Shown here: positions 1-5,485 of the stretch, one piece after another | Layout: each line of letters begins with the position of its first letter | How positions within the stretch are numbered: position 1 is the stretch's first letter | NCBI GenBank assembly: GCA_017379955.1 | Contig: JAFNVE010000002.1 | Span: 1-7,050, forward strand | Direction: 5' to 3' | From: Tidjanibacter sp. | GTDB lineage: Bacteria > Bacteroidota > Bacteroidia > Bacteroidales > Rikenellaceae | DNA length: 7,050 nucleotides | Notes under the pieces: generated by a model | The model's database searches: none | What the model saw: the letters and a program-made list of their open reading frames with translations, nothing else | Told to the model about the DNA's origin: nothing | Program-made: the position numbers and the translations under genes

Positions 1-1
1 C

Positions 2-844
2 AAGGAGAGCACGACAGACGAAGAGGGTATTGTTCGCCATCGCCTGCTTGCAGGTAGCGACCCGAACAAGGATCAGAGTTATTTCCTCTGCCAACTCTCG
101 CAGGAGCAACTATCGATGACACTCTTCCCCATTGGCGACCTGCTAAAACCCGAGGTGAGGGAGATTGCCACAAAATTGCACCTTGCCACCGCAACCCGCA
201 AGGACTCGCAGGGTATCTGCTTTGTAGGCAAGGTTGACCTTCCGGTATTTCTGCAACAGAAGTTAAAGGCTAAGAAGGGTAGAATTATCGAGATTCCCGC
301 CTCGTGGGAGGGCTACGCTCAATACAACGAATTGGACCAAGAGGCGAGCCGTACGATTGCCAAGGGCAATAGCCCAAGCGAAGAGCAACTCGCAGCACTC
401 GCCACCCCATTTGCATATACCCCCGCCGATGGCAAGAAGGTAGGCGAGCACGGCGGCGCGCACTTCTACACGATTGGCCAGCGCAAAGGATTGGCAGTGG
501 GTGGCACACCCGAGCCCTTATTTATAATAGGTACGGACGTTGTGCGCAATATCGTCTATGTCGGCCAGGGCAAGAATCACCCCGGATTGTACCGCAGGGC
601 GTTGCGTATGGCAGATAAAGAGATACATTGGATACGCCCCGACCTGGCAGTTGAAAGCGGAGAGAGTGAGCGATACTCTGTGCGCATCCGCTACCGCCAA
701 CCGCTCCAGGAGGCGACACTATATCGTACCGAGGAGGCGGGATATATCTACTTTGACGAACAGCAACGAGGCATCACCGCAGGACAATTTGCCGCGTGGT
801 ACTACGGAGAGGAGTTGATTGGCTCGGGAACAATAGATGGTTAG
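2..844 (+). CDS. mnmA: tRNA-specific 2-thiouridylase MnmA, 3' part (5' end outside window)
   Basis: MnmA activates U34 of tRNA-Lys, -Glu and -Gln with ATP and inserts sulfur delivered by a persulfide relay, giving 2-thiouridine in the cytoplasm. The reading frame is open from base 2, so the gene begins upstream; an ATG at 116 is internal, because the family block GSDPNKDQSYFL lies before it. Other family marks are FPIGDLLKPEVR, KDSQGICFVG, whose Cys (codon 218-220) is the second catalytic cysteine, and HFYTIGQRKGLAVGG. The ATP-binding N-terminus and first catalytic Cys are not in view. Between GRIIEI and KKVGEH there are about 40 more residues than in the E. coli enzyme, an insertion I recall in other Bacteroidetes MnmA proteins. 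The C-terminal beta-barrel part is complete to the TAG stop. A perfect terminator hairpin follows at once, so mnmA ends its transcript. Bacteroidetes may carry several mnmA copies; which paralogue this is cannot be said. Confidence 0.96.
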   Translation, partial: KESTTDEEGIVRHRLLAGSDPNKDQSYFLCQLSQEQLSMTLFPIGDLLKPEVREIATKLHLATATRKDSQGICFVGKVDLPVFLQQKLKAKKGRIIEIPASWEGYAQYNELDQEASRTIAKGNSPSEEQLAALATPFAYTPADGKKVGEHGGAHFYTIGQRKGLAVGGTPEPLFIIGTDVVRNIVYVGQGKNHPGLYRRALRMADKEIHWIRPDLAVESGESERYSVRIRYRQPLQEATLYRTEEAGYIYFDEQQRGITAGQFAAWYYGEELIGSGTIDG

Positions 845-880
845 AGTGGTTGCAATGGTTATTGCAACCACTTTTTGTTT
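845..880 (+). terminator. Intrinsic terminator of mnmA
   Basis: A perfect 12-bp inverted repeat (845-856 with 861-872, AGTGGTTGCAAT) with loop GGTT is followed by TTTTGTTT. It starts immediately after the mnmA stop codon. The shape is that of a rho-independent terminator. Confidence 0.9.
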
Positions 881-1012
881 AAAAGGTCGGAAAGATAGAC
901 GGAAAGAGCAAAACTTAAAAATGGTGTGCAATAAAATATAGAGTTGGGCGTTTGTATAGTGAAAGCAAAAGCAGGGAGAAATCCTTGAAGTTTTTCATAA
1001 GTTTTTAGGGGG

Positions 1013-1079
1013 AAGTCGATTTTAAGAATCGGCTTCATATTGGGGGCCCGACGAGCAGAAATGTTCGTCGGGTTTTTTT
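1013..1079 (+). terminator. Tandem hairpins ending in a T7 tract; 3' end of an unassigned transcript
   Basis: Two hairpins stand in tandem. The first pairs 1013-1021 with 1027-1035 (9 bp, one G-U). The second pairs 1047-1056 with 1063-1072 (CCCGACGA core, extended by G-U and C-G) and is followed by seven T at 1073-1079. The second is a strong intrinsic terminator. No convincing ORF ends in front of it, and mnmA already has its own terminator 170 nt upstream. It is therefore either a backup terminator for mnmA read-through or the 3' end of a small RNA starting somewhere in 881-1012. I see no clean TAnnTTTG promoter there; the nearest is TAGAGTTG at 941-948, with one mismatch. Confidence 0.8.
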
Positions 1080-1122
1080 GTAGTAATGAGGGAATTATGG
1101 GAGTTGGGAGATGGGAGATAGG

Positions 1123-1176
1123 AGTTTAGGGAGTTTAAGGAGTTTAAGGAGTTTAGGGAGTTTAGGGAGTTTAGGG
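1123..1176. repeat. Minisatellite 1: six copies of a 9-mer AGTTTAGGG/AGTTTAAGG
   Basis: Six head-to-tail 9-bp units run without a gap: AGTTTAGGG, AGTTTAAGG, AGTTTAAGG, then AGTTTAGGG three times. On the minus strand the unit reads as a Ser-Leu-Asn tripeptide, but the open frame is low complexity and I do not regard it as a gene. G-rich but irregular sequence (GGGAGTTGGGAGATGGGAG) precedes the array from 1099. Confidence 0.95.
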
Positions 1177-1192
1177 AAAGTAAGGGAATTCT

Positions 1193-1237
1193 CATTATTC
1201 CCATTATTCCCATTATTCCCATTATTCCCATTATTCC
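1193..1237. repeat. Minisatellite 2: five copies of 9-mer CATTATTCC
   Basis: Five identical head-to-tail copies of CATTATTCC fill 1193-1237, starting 16 nt after minisatellite 1. The period is again nine, although the unit is unrelated in sequence. The perfect identity suggests recent expansion by replication slippage. Confidence 0.95.
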
Positions 1238-1248
1238 TATAATTAATC

Positions 1249-1322
1249 CTGCTTCGCAGTCTTTTCGTTGCTCATGCTCGGCATAGTCTGCAAGCAGCCT
1301 CTGCTCTCGCTTAATCGCAACG
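1249..1322. repeat. Cluster of short palindromes, possible interspersed repeat
   Basis: This segment between minisatellites 2 and 3 is dense in small inverted repeats: CTGC-TTC-GCAG (1249-1259), ATGC-TCG-GCAT (1274-1284), CTGC-AA-GCAG (1288-1297), which competes with GCAG-CCT-CTGC (1294-1304), and an outer CGTTGC/GCAACG pair (1266-1271 with 1317-1322) enclosing the inner ones. No protein-like frame is convincing. The arrangement resembles palindromic interspersed elements of bacterial intergenic regions. Copy number elsewhere in the genome cannot be seen from one window. Confidence 0.45.
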
Positions 1323-1324
1323 TT

Positions 1325-1366
1325 CCTATTACTCCTATCCGCCCTATTAGCCCTATCCGCCCTATC
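1325..1366. repeat. Minisatellite 3: 9-mer CCTATYMSY, about 4.7 copies
   Basis: The units are CCTATTACT, CCTATCCGC, CCTATTAGC, CCTATCCGC and a partial CCTATC. Variants alternate, so there is also an 18-bp higher-order repeat. This is the third array with a nine-base period within 245 bp. Confidence 0.9.
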
Positions 1367-1371
1367 AAAAT

Positions 1372-1407
1372 AAAACTGAGAGCAATTCGATATTGCTCTC
1401 AGGTTTT
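1372..1407. terminator. Bidirectional intrinsic terminator
   Basis: A perfect 11-bp stem (CTGAGAGCAAT, 1376-1386, with 1392-1402) and loop TCGAT is flanked by AAAA on the left and GTTTT on the right. Read on the plus strand it is followed by GTTTTAT; read on the minus strand by TTTTATTTTG. It lies about 180 nt beyond the meaB stop and fits as the terminator of the leftward transcript, and it could also stop rightward transcription. Confidence 0.8.
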
Positions 1408-1491
1408 ATCTATTTTGAATCTTGGCGTCATAGGCGCTTTTCTATTTAACCCCACAACAAAAAAAGTCGTAGAATTGAGGGAATTTTAGGC

Positions 1492-1552
1492 GCGGGTGTT
1501 TGGGAAGCTGCGAGCATACTTTTCGTATGTGAGCGGTTTCCTAAGCACCCGC
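1492..1552. repeat. 61-nt long near-perfect hairpin downstream of meaB
   Basis: Bases 1492-1519 pair with 1525-1552 around the loop TTTTC. Of 28 positions, 26 pair (counting G-U), with an internal loop of two positions at 1512-1513 opposite 1531-1532. The outer arms are GCGGGTG and CACCCGC. No T-tract follows directly on either strand, so it is not a classical terminator. It starts 31 nt past the meaB stop in the minus-strand 3' untranslated region. It could be an mRNA-stabilising structure, a palindromic mobile repeat, or part of a double terminator with the stem at 1376-1402. Confidence 0.75.
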
Positions 1553-1582
1553 AACACCAAATTCACCAATTATACGGCTTTT

Positions 1583-2701
1583 TTACATATGAGGATTGTG
1601 GTCGTAGTAGTAATCCAACAACTCCTTCGCTGCCACAAACGAACTAAGTTTCGCACCGAGAACTCTCTCTTCGTACTCTGCCAAACGACTCTTCACCTCG
1701 GGGTGAGTATAGAAGTTGGATTTGAGCACCTCATTGATACTCTCATACATCCAATACTTGCTCTGGCGGTTGCGATTAGCGGTGTAGTAGCCATTGCGCT
1801 CAACATAGTCGATATACTCAGCCACGGTATTCCACACCTCGGTCAGGCCTATACGGTCCTTCGACGAGCAGGTGAGCACCTTGGGACGCCAACGCGACTC
1901 AGGCTCGGGGAAGAGGCGGAGAGCATTGGTAATCTGCGCCTTGGCAAGTTCTGCTCGATGCACATTTTCGCCATCGGCCTTAGTCACTACAACCATATCT
2001 GCCATCTCCATAATACCTCGTTTGATACCCTGCAACTCGTCGCCAGCACCTGCAATCTGCAAGAGCATAAAGATATCCACCATAGAGTGAACAACCGTTT
2101 CGCTCTGGCCAACACCCACGGTTTCGATAAACACAACATCAAATCCCGCTGCCTCAACCAGCACTACCGACTCACGAGTCTTACGCGCCACACCACCCAG
2201 CGAGCCAGCCGAGGGGGAGGGGCGGATAAAGACATCGGGGTTGGTTGTCAGGGTCTCCATACGGGTTTTGTCACCCAGAATCGAGCCACCGCTACGCTCC
2301 GACGAGGGGTCGATGGCAAGCACAGCGAGTTTGTGGCCGAGTGAGGTCACCGTGCCACCCACAGCCTCGATAAAGGTAGACTTGCCAGCACCCGGAACGC
2401 CCGTGATACCCACACGGATTGAACGGCCCGCATGAGGCAGACAGCGTTCGATAATCTCCTGTGCCTGAGCATAGTGCTCGGGGCGATTGCTCTCGACAAG
2501 TGTTATTGCCTGCGAGAGGATGGTTATATTGCCCGCCAGAATACCCTCCACATACTCATCAGTGGTGAGTTGGCGGCGACGCACGCGCTTGAAATATGGG
2601 TTTACCACAGGTTGGTCGCTCACTCCTTCGGTAACGTGGAGTGCGCTGTCGTGGTGTTCTTTGAGGTACTCGTCCTCGTAGTGCTCTATCTTAGCGTCCA
2701 T
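1583..2701 (-). CDS. meaB: Methylmalonyl-CoA mutase-associated GTPase MeaB (ArgK family)
   Basis: MeaB is a G3E/SIMIBI-class GTPase. It binds the B12-dependent methylmalonyl-CoA mutase, gates adenosylcobalamin loading and protects the enzyme from inactivation. Visible marks, numbered from the ATG at 2701: Walker A GVPGAGKS at 101-108, DPSSERSGGSILGDKTRM at 131-148, switch-type ETVGVGQSE at 193-201 and the base-recognition motif TKAD at 240-243. The 372 residues exceed the roughly 330 of E. coli ArgK through an N-terminal extension of about 40 residues. I chose the ATG at 2701. A TTG at 2725 would add eight residues but would overlap the end of the upstream gene. No Shine-Dalgarno sequence is seen, as usual in Bacteroidetes. 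Only 16 nt separate it from the upstream thioredoxin-like gene, so they are probably one transcript. The mutase subunits are not in the window. The old name 'arginine/ornithine transport kinase' should not be used. Confidence 0.95.
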   Translation of the reverse strand: MDAKIEHYEDEYLKEHHDSALHVTEGVSDQPVVNPYFKRVRRRQLTTDEYVEGILAGNITILSQAITLVESNRPEHYAQAQEIIERCLPHAGRSIRVGITGVPGAGKSTFIEAVGGTVTSLGHKLAVLAIDPSSERSGGSILGDKTRMETLTTNPDVFIRPSPSAGSLGGVARKTRESVVLVEAAGFDVVFIETVGVGQSETVVHSMVDIFMLLQIAGAGDELQGIKRGIMEMADMVVVTKADGENVHRAELAKAQITNALRLFPEPESRWRPKVLTCSSKDRIGLTEVWNTVAEYIDYVERNGYYTANRNRQSKYWMYESINEVLKSNFYTHPEVKSRLAEYEERVLGAKLSSFVAAKELLDYYYDHNPHM

Positions 2702-2717
2702 ATTTATTCGATTATTT

Positions 2718-3176
2718 TTACTCAATATTTTCTTCTATCTGCTTATCCGTCAGCGACTTGGAATTACCAAGCCATACCAGACGACCCTTACTATCAACAA
2801 GCACCGAATAGGGCACATACTTCACCCCATAGGCATTATGTATCTTGCGAGCGGTATCGACTGCTACAAAGTAACCAGAGGTGGTATCAACCACATCCTC
2901 CACTATCTCAATAGGTTGCGACACTACAACCACCACTTTTAGCTCGCCGTCATATTTCTTTGCCAGGCGTGCAAGTTCAGCAGCGCGTGCCTTTGCATCG
3001 CGGTTAGTTGTATGGAAAAACTCCACCAGCACCGGCTCGTTCTGCACGGTGAGTTGTGCGCCATACCACTCGGCAGGAGCAATGGCAGGCACCTTGGTAC
3101 CTATTGACATATTCTGTGCGCTCGCCACAACGGTTGTAGCAATCATCAGCGCAAAGAGAACAAAAAACCTTTTCAT
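2718..3176 (-). CDS. Secreted thioredoxin-fold protein lacking the CXXC cysteines
   Basis: A 152-residue protein starts MKRFFVLFALMIATTVVASAQ, a signal peptide with a likely cut after ASA at residue 20, so the mature form is probably periplasmic. The rest follows the TlpA/thioredoxin pattern: VLVEFF beta strand at 49-54, a helix at about 58-75, strand VVVVV at 81-85, and the cis-proline segment KYVPYSVLVDSKGRLVW at 119-135 (Pro122). At the active-site position, where WCxxC is expected, the sequence is HTTNRDAK (55-62). The mature protein has no cysteine at all, so it cannot do dithiol exchange and is more likely a binding or structural member. The frame extends upstream to 3296, but I chose the ATG at 3174-3176 because it gives a clean signal peptide and lies 27 nt downstream of a promoter-like pair. 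It is first in the unit with meaB. Its specific function is unknown. Confidence 0.85.
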   Translation of the reverse strand: MKRFFVLFALMIATTVVASAQNMSIGTKVPAIAPAEWYGAQLTVQNEPVLVEFFHTTNRDAKARAAELARLAKKYDGELKVVVVVSQPIEIVEDVVDTTSGYFVAVDTARKIHNAYGVKYVPYSVLVDSKGRLVWLGNSKSLTDKQIEENIE

Positions 3177-3202
3177 AACTAAACGAGCGGTTATAATTTC
3201 TA

Positions 3203-3234
3203 CGAAGATACGACATTTTATAAAAGTAGCCCAA
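3203..3234 (-). promoter_or_regulatory. Putative Bacteroidetes promoter for the thioredoxin-like/meaB unit
   Basis: On the minus strand TATCTTCG (3210-3203) matches the -7 consensus TAnnTTTG with one mismatch. A TTG (3234-3232) lies 21 nt upstream, in the spacing typical of the -33 element. The ATG at 3176 lies 26 nt further on. The match is imperfect, hence moderate confidence. Confidence 0.5.
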
Positions 3235-3304
3235 TTTTTATGCATTTTTTCTCCTCTGTCCACAATTCTATACCCATACCGACTCCCCTTGTGCAAAAAA
3301 GAGT

Positions 3305-3312
3305 TATCTTTG
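3305..3312 (+). promoter_or_regulatory. TAnnTTTG -7 box just before the ABC importer operon
   Basis: TATCTTTG is an exact match to the Bacteroidetes -7 consensus and ends only 7 nt before the ATG at 3320. No TTTG is found at the expected -33 distance. If the box is used, the mRNA would have almost no leader. No cobalamin riboswitch could fit between it and the gene, and I see none in 3177-3319. Confidence 0.5.
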
Positions 3313-3319
3313 CGGAGTT

Positions 3320-4462
3320 ATGAAATTAAATGTTCGACATATCTTTTGCGCTTTGGTTGCGTTGGCAATGATGGGTTGTGGTGGCACAAGTGGGGGCAAC
3401 CACAAGGGCGACCTGCTCTACTCACCTCGCTACGCAACAGGCTTTGAGATACGCGCCATCGGGGAGCACTCATCGGTGCTCACTATCAAGAATCCGTGGC
3501 AGGGGGCAGAGGGGGTCGAACTCGACCTCTTCATTGGTCGCAATGGCGAACTTCCTCCCGAGGATTTCGTGGGGGCTGTTATGGAGGCCGAGCCGAGCCG
3601 CGTGGTGTGTATGTCCTCAACCTATGTTGCTCTGATTGACACACTTGGCTTTATCGAAACGGTACGCGGAGTGTCGGGCGCGGGATATGTGAGCAACCCC
3701 ACCATACGCACAGCACACGCTGAGGGACGTGTGGCAGATGTGGGCTACGATGCAAATATCGGCTACGAAACTAGTGTGGCCATGCAGCCCGATTTGGTGA
3801 TGATATATGGCGTAGCGGGCGACAATAGCGCAATGACAAAACGACTCGACGACTTGGGAGTAACCCACTTTTATATAGGTGATTATGTTGAGAATCATCC
3901 GCTTGGCAAGGCAGAGTGGGTAGTTGCCATGGCGGAGATTTATGGTTGTCGAGAGCGTGGAGAGGAGATATTCAATGGGATTGCCTCGCGCTACGAGCAA
4001 CTCCGAACACTTGCCAGCGAGAGCGAGCAGAAGCCCTCGGTGATGCTCAACTCCCCCTATCGCGACACCTGGTTTGTGCCTGGCGACAAGAGTTATCTGG
4101 TAACCCTTATCAACGATGCGGGGGCCGAGTATGTCTGTGCGGGCAACGACAGCACCGTCAGCCGTCCCATCAGCACCGAGACGGCCTATCTCTACGCCTC
4201 GCGTGCCGACTATTGGCTCAACCCCAACCAGGCGAACACCATCGCGCAACTGCGTGCCGAGAATCCCAAGTTCGGCGATATCCCCGCAGTGCGCAACCTC
4301 AATGTATACAACTGCACAGCACGCTCAACCCCCGAGGGCGGTAGCGACTTCTGGGAGAGTGGCACACTGCGTGCCGACAGAGTGCTGGCAGACCTGATAG
4401 CAATTTTTCACCCCGAGGTAGCCCCCGACGAGGGTGGTTACTACTTCCTGCAACTGAGATAG
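3320..4462 (+). CDS. ABC importer substrate-binding lipoprotein, FecB/BtuF-like
   Basis: This 380-residue protein is the likely periplasmic binding component of a class III (TroA/FecB/BtuF fold) importer for an iron chelate, heme or cobalamin. The N-terminus MKLNVRHIFCALVALAMMGC is a lipoprotein signal with the lipidated Cys at residue 20, followed by a Gly/Ser/Thr linker. Residues 34-75 form an extra N-terminal beta-rich segment before the binding domain proper, which begins near PSRVVCMSSTYVALIDTLG (92-110). Further family marks are VADVGYDANIGYE (138-150), PDLVMIYG (157-164), ENHPLGKAEW (191-200) and a C-terminal FWESGTLRADRVLADLIAIFHPE. The start is fixed by the signal peptide; the next in-frame ATG would destroy it. 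It is the first gene of the operon, 5 nt ahead of the permease. The ligand cannot be read from the sequence. The neighbouring meaB weakly favours cobalamin, while many annotated Bacteroidetes relatives are called iron-siderophore binding proteins. Confidence 0.88.
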   Translation: MKLNVRHIFCALVALAMMGCGGTSGGNHKGDLLYSPRYATGFEIRAIGEHSSVLTIKNPWQGAEGVELDLFIGRNGELPPEDFVGAVMEAEPSRVVCMSSTYVALIDTLGFIETVRGVSGAGYVSNPTIRTAHAEGRVADVGYDANIGYETSVAMQPDLVMIYGVAGDNSAMTKRLDDLGVTHFYIGDYVENHPLGKAEWVVAMAEIYGCRERGEEIFNGIASRYEQLRTLASESEQKPSVMLNSPYRDTWFVPGDKSYLVTLINDAGAEYVCAGNDSTVSRPISTETAYLYASRADYWLNPNQANTIAQLRAENPKFGDIPAVRNLNVYNCTARSTPEGGSDFWESGTLRADRVLADLIAIFHPEVAPDEGGYYFLQLR

Positions 4463-4467
4463 AAGAG

Positions 4468-5484
4468 ATGAAGAGGCGCAACACCATATTATTCACCTGC
4501 TCGGCACTACTTGTCGTGGTGCTCTTCGTGGCCGATATTCTTATCGGCTCGGTGGCATTGCCACTTGGCGAGGTGGTAGGTGCACTCTTTGGCAGTGGCG
4601 ACGAGGTGACACGCAATATCGTGCTCAATTTCCGACTTCCAAAGGCAGTTACAGCCCTGCTTGTTGGTGCGTCGCTCTCGGCAGTGGGCTTGCAGATGCA
4701 GACCCTCTTCCGCAACCCGATGGCAGGCCCTTATGTGTTGGGCGTCAGCTCAGGTGCAAGTCTTGGCGTGGCGTTATTCCTGCTCGGATTGCCACTCTTC
4801 GGCATCTCTACCAATGGTGCAATTTCGAGTATCGGCGTGGTAGGTGCTGCGTGGATTGGCTCAGCACTGATTATGTCGGTGGTGCTGGCCGTTACAGCAC
4901 GCATCAAGGATATTATGGTGGTGCTGATTCTCGGTATGATGTTCGGCAGTGCTGCTACGGCTGTGGTGGAGATTTTGCAATACCTCAGCCCCGAGGGTGC
5001 GCTCAAATCATTCGTGGTGTGGACTATGGGCTCGCTTGGCAGTGTTTCGCGTGAGCAACTCCTCATTATGGCACCCGTTATGATTCTTGGCCTTGCGCTG
5101 TCAGTATCACTCATTAAACCACTCAACGCTATGCTCCTCGGCGAGAACTATGCCAGCACAATGGGTATCAACATCCGCCGTACTCGACTGATGATTTCGA
5201 CCATTACCGTTATGCTGGCCGGCACGGTGACTGCTTTCTGCGGCCCGATTGGTTTTATCGGTCTGGCAGTGCCACACATTGCCCGTATGACCTTCCGCGA
5301 GGCCGACCACAGGGTTATGATGCCCGCCTCAATGTTGCTCGGTGCGCTCATTATGCTCTTCTGCGATGTGGCGTCGCAACTTCCCGCAAATGATATGACA
5401 CTCCCGATAAATACCGTAACGGCACTGATAGGTATCCCCGTGGTGGTGGTAGTTATTGTGCGTAACCATAAATCGTTCAGTTAA
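4468..5484 (+). CDS. FecCD/BtuC-type ABC importer permease
   Basis: A 338-residue, strongly hydrophobic inner-membrane protein of the FecCD family, with about ten membrane helices expected and the usual family length. Family motifs: RLPKAVTALLVGASLSAVG (56-74), QTLFRNPMAGPYVLGVSSG (78-96), WTMGSL (185-190), the cytoplasmic coupling segment GENYASTMGINIRRTR (225-240), which contacts the ATPase, and GPIGFIGLAVPHIAR (259-273). The C-terminus LPINTVTALIGIPVV is also typical. Two copies would form the translocation pore. The ATG comes 5 nt after the lipoprotein stop, and the ATPase starts 1 nt after its own stop, so translation is probably coupled. Substrate class is the same as for the operon: iron chelate, heme or cobalamin, undecided. 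Confidence 0.94.
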   Translation: MKRRNTILFTCSALLVVVLFVADILIGSVALPLGEVVGALFGSGDEVTRNIVLNFRLPKAVTALLVGASLSAVGLQMQTLFRNPMAGPYVLGVSSGASLGVALFLLGLPLFGISTNGAISSIGVVGAAWIGSALIMSVVLAVTARIKDIMVVLILGMMFGSAATAVVEILQYLSPEGALKSFVVWTMGSLGSVSREQLLIMAPVMILGLALSVSLIKPLNAMLLGENYASTMGINIRRTRLMISTITVMLAGTVTAFCGPIGFIGLAVPHIARMTFREADHRVMMPASMLLGALIMLFCDVASQLPANDMTLPINTVTALIGIPVVVVVIVRNHKSFS

Positions 5485-5485
5485 A

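Noticed and set aside
1022..1231. Minus-strand frame with Met-Gly-Ile and Ser-Leu-Asn repeats
   Set aside because: It is generated by the 9-bp arrays, crosses the terminator at 1047-1079 and is low complexity; not a gene.
1123..1366. Possible CRISPR array
   Set aside because: The repeats are contiguous 9-mers without spacers and no cas genes are present.
1268..1489. Plus-strand frame of 73 codons with Pro-Ile repeats
   Set aside because: It is formed by minisatellite 3 and runs through the bidirectional terminator; no protein features.
1496..2344. Open frame of 282 codons on the plus strand
   Set aside because: It lies mostly antisense to meaB, whose motifs are unmistakable; its translation shows no family resemblance and its start crosses the long hairpin.
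2702..2725. TTG start for MeaB at 2725
   Set aside because: It would overlap the stop of the upstream gene, while the ATG at 2701 leaves a normal 16-nt gap and keeps all motifs.
3177..3319. Possible cobalamin riboswitch ahead of the importer
   Set aside because: The whole divergent spacer is 143 nt, is shared by two promoters, and shows no B12-box-like motif or extended fold.
3617..4249. Open frame of 210 codons on the minus strand
   Set aside because: It is a shadow of the substrate-binding lipoprotein gene, with no recognisable domain.
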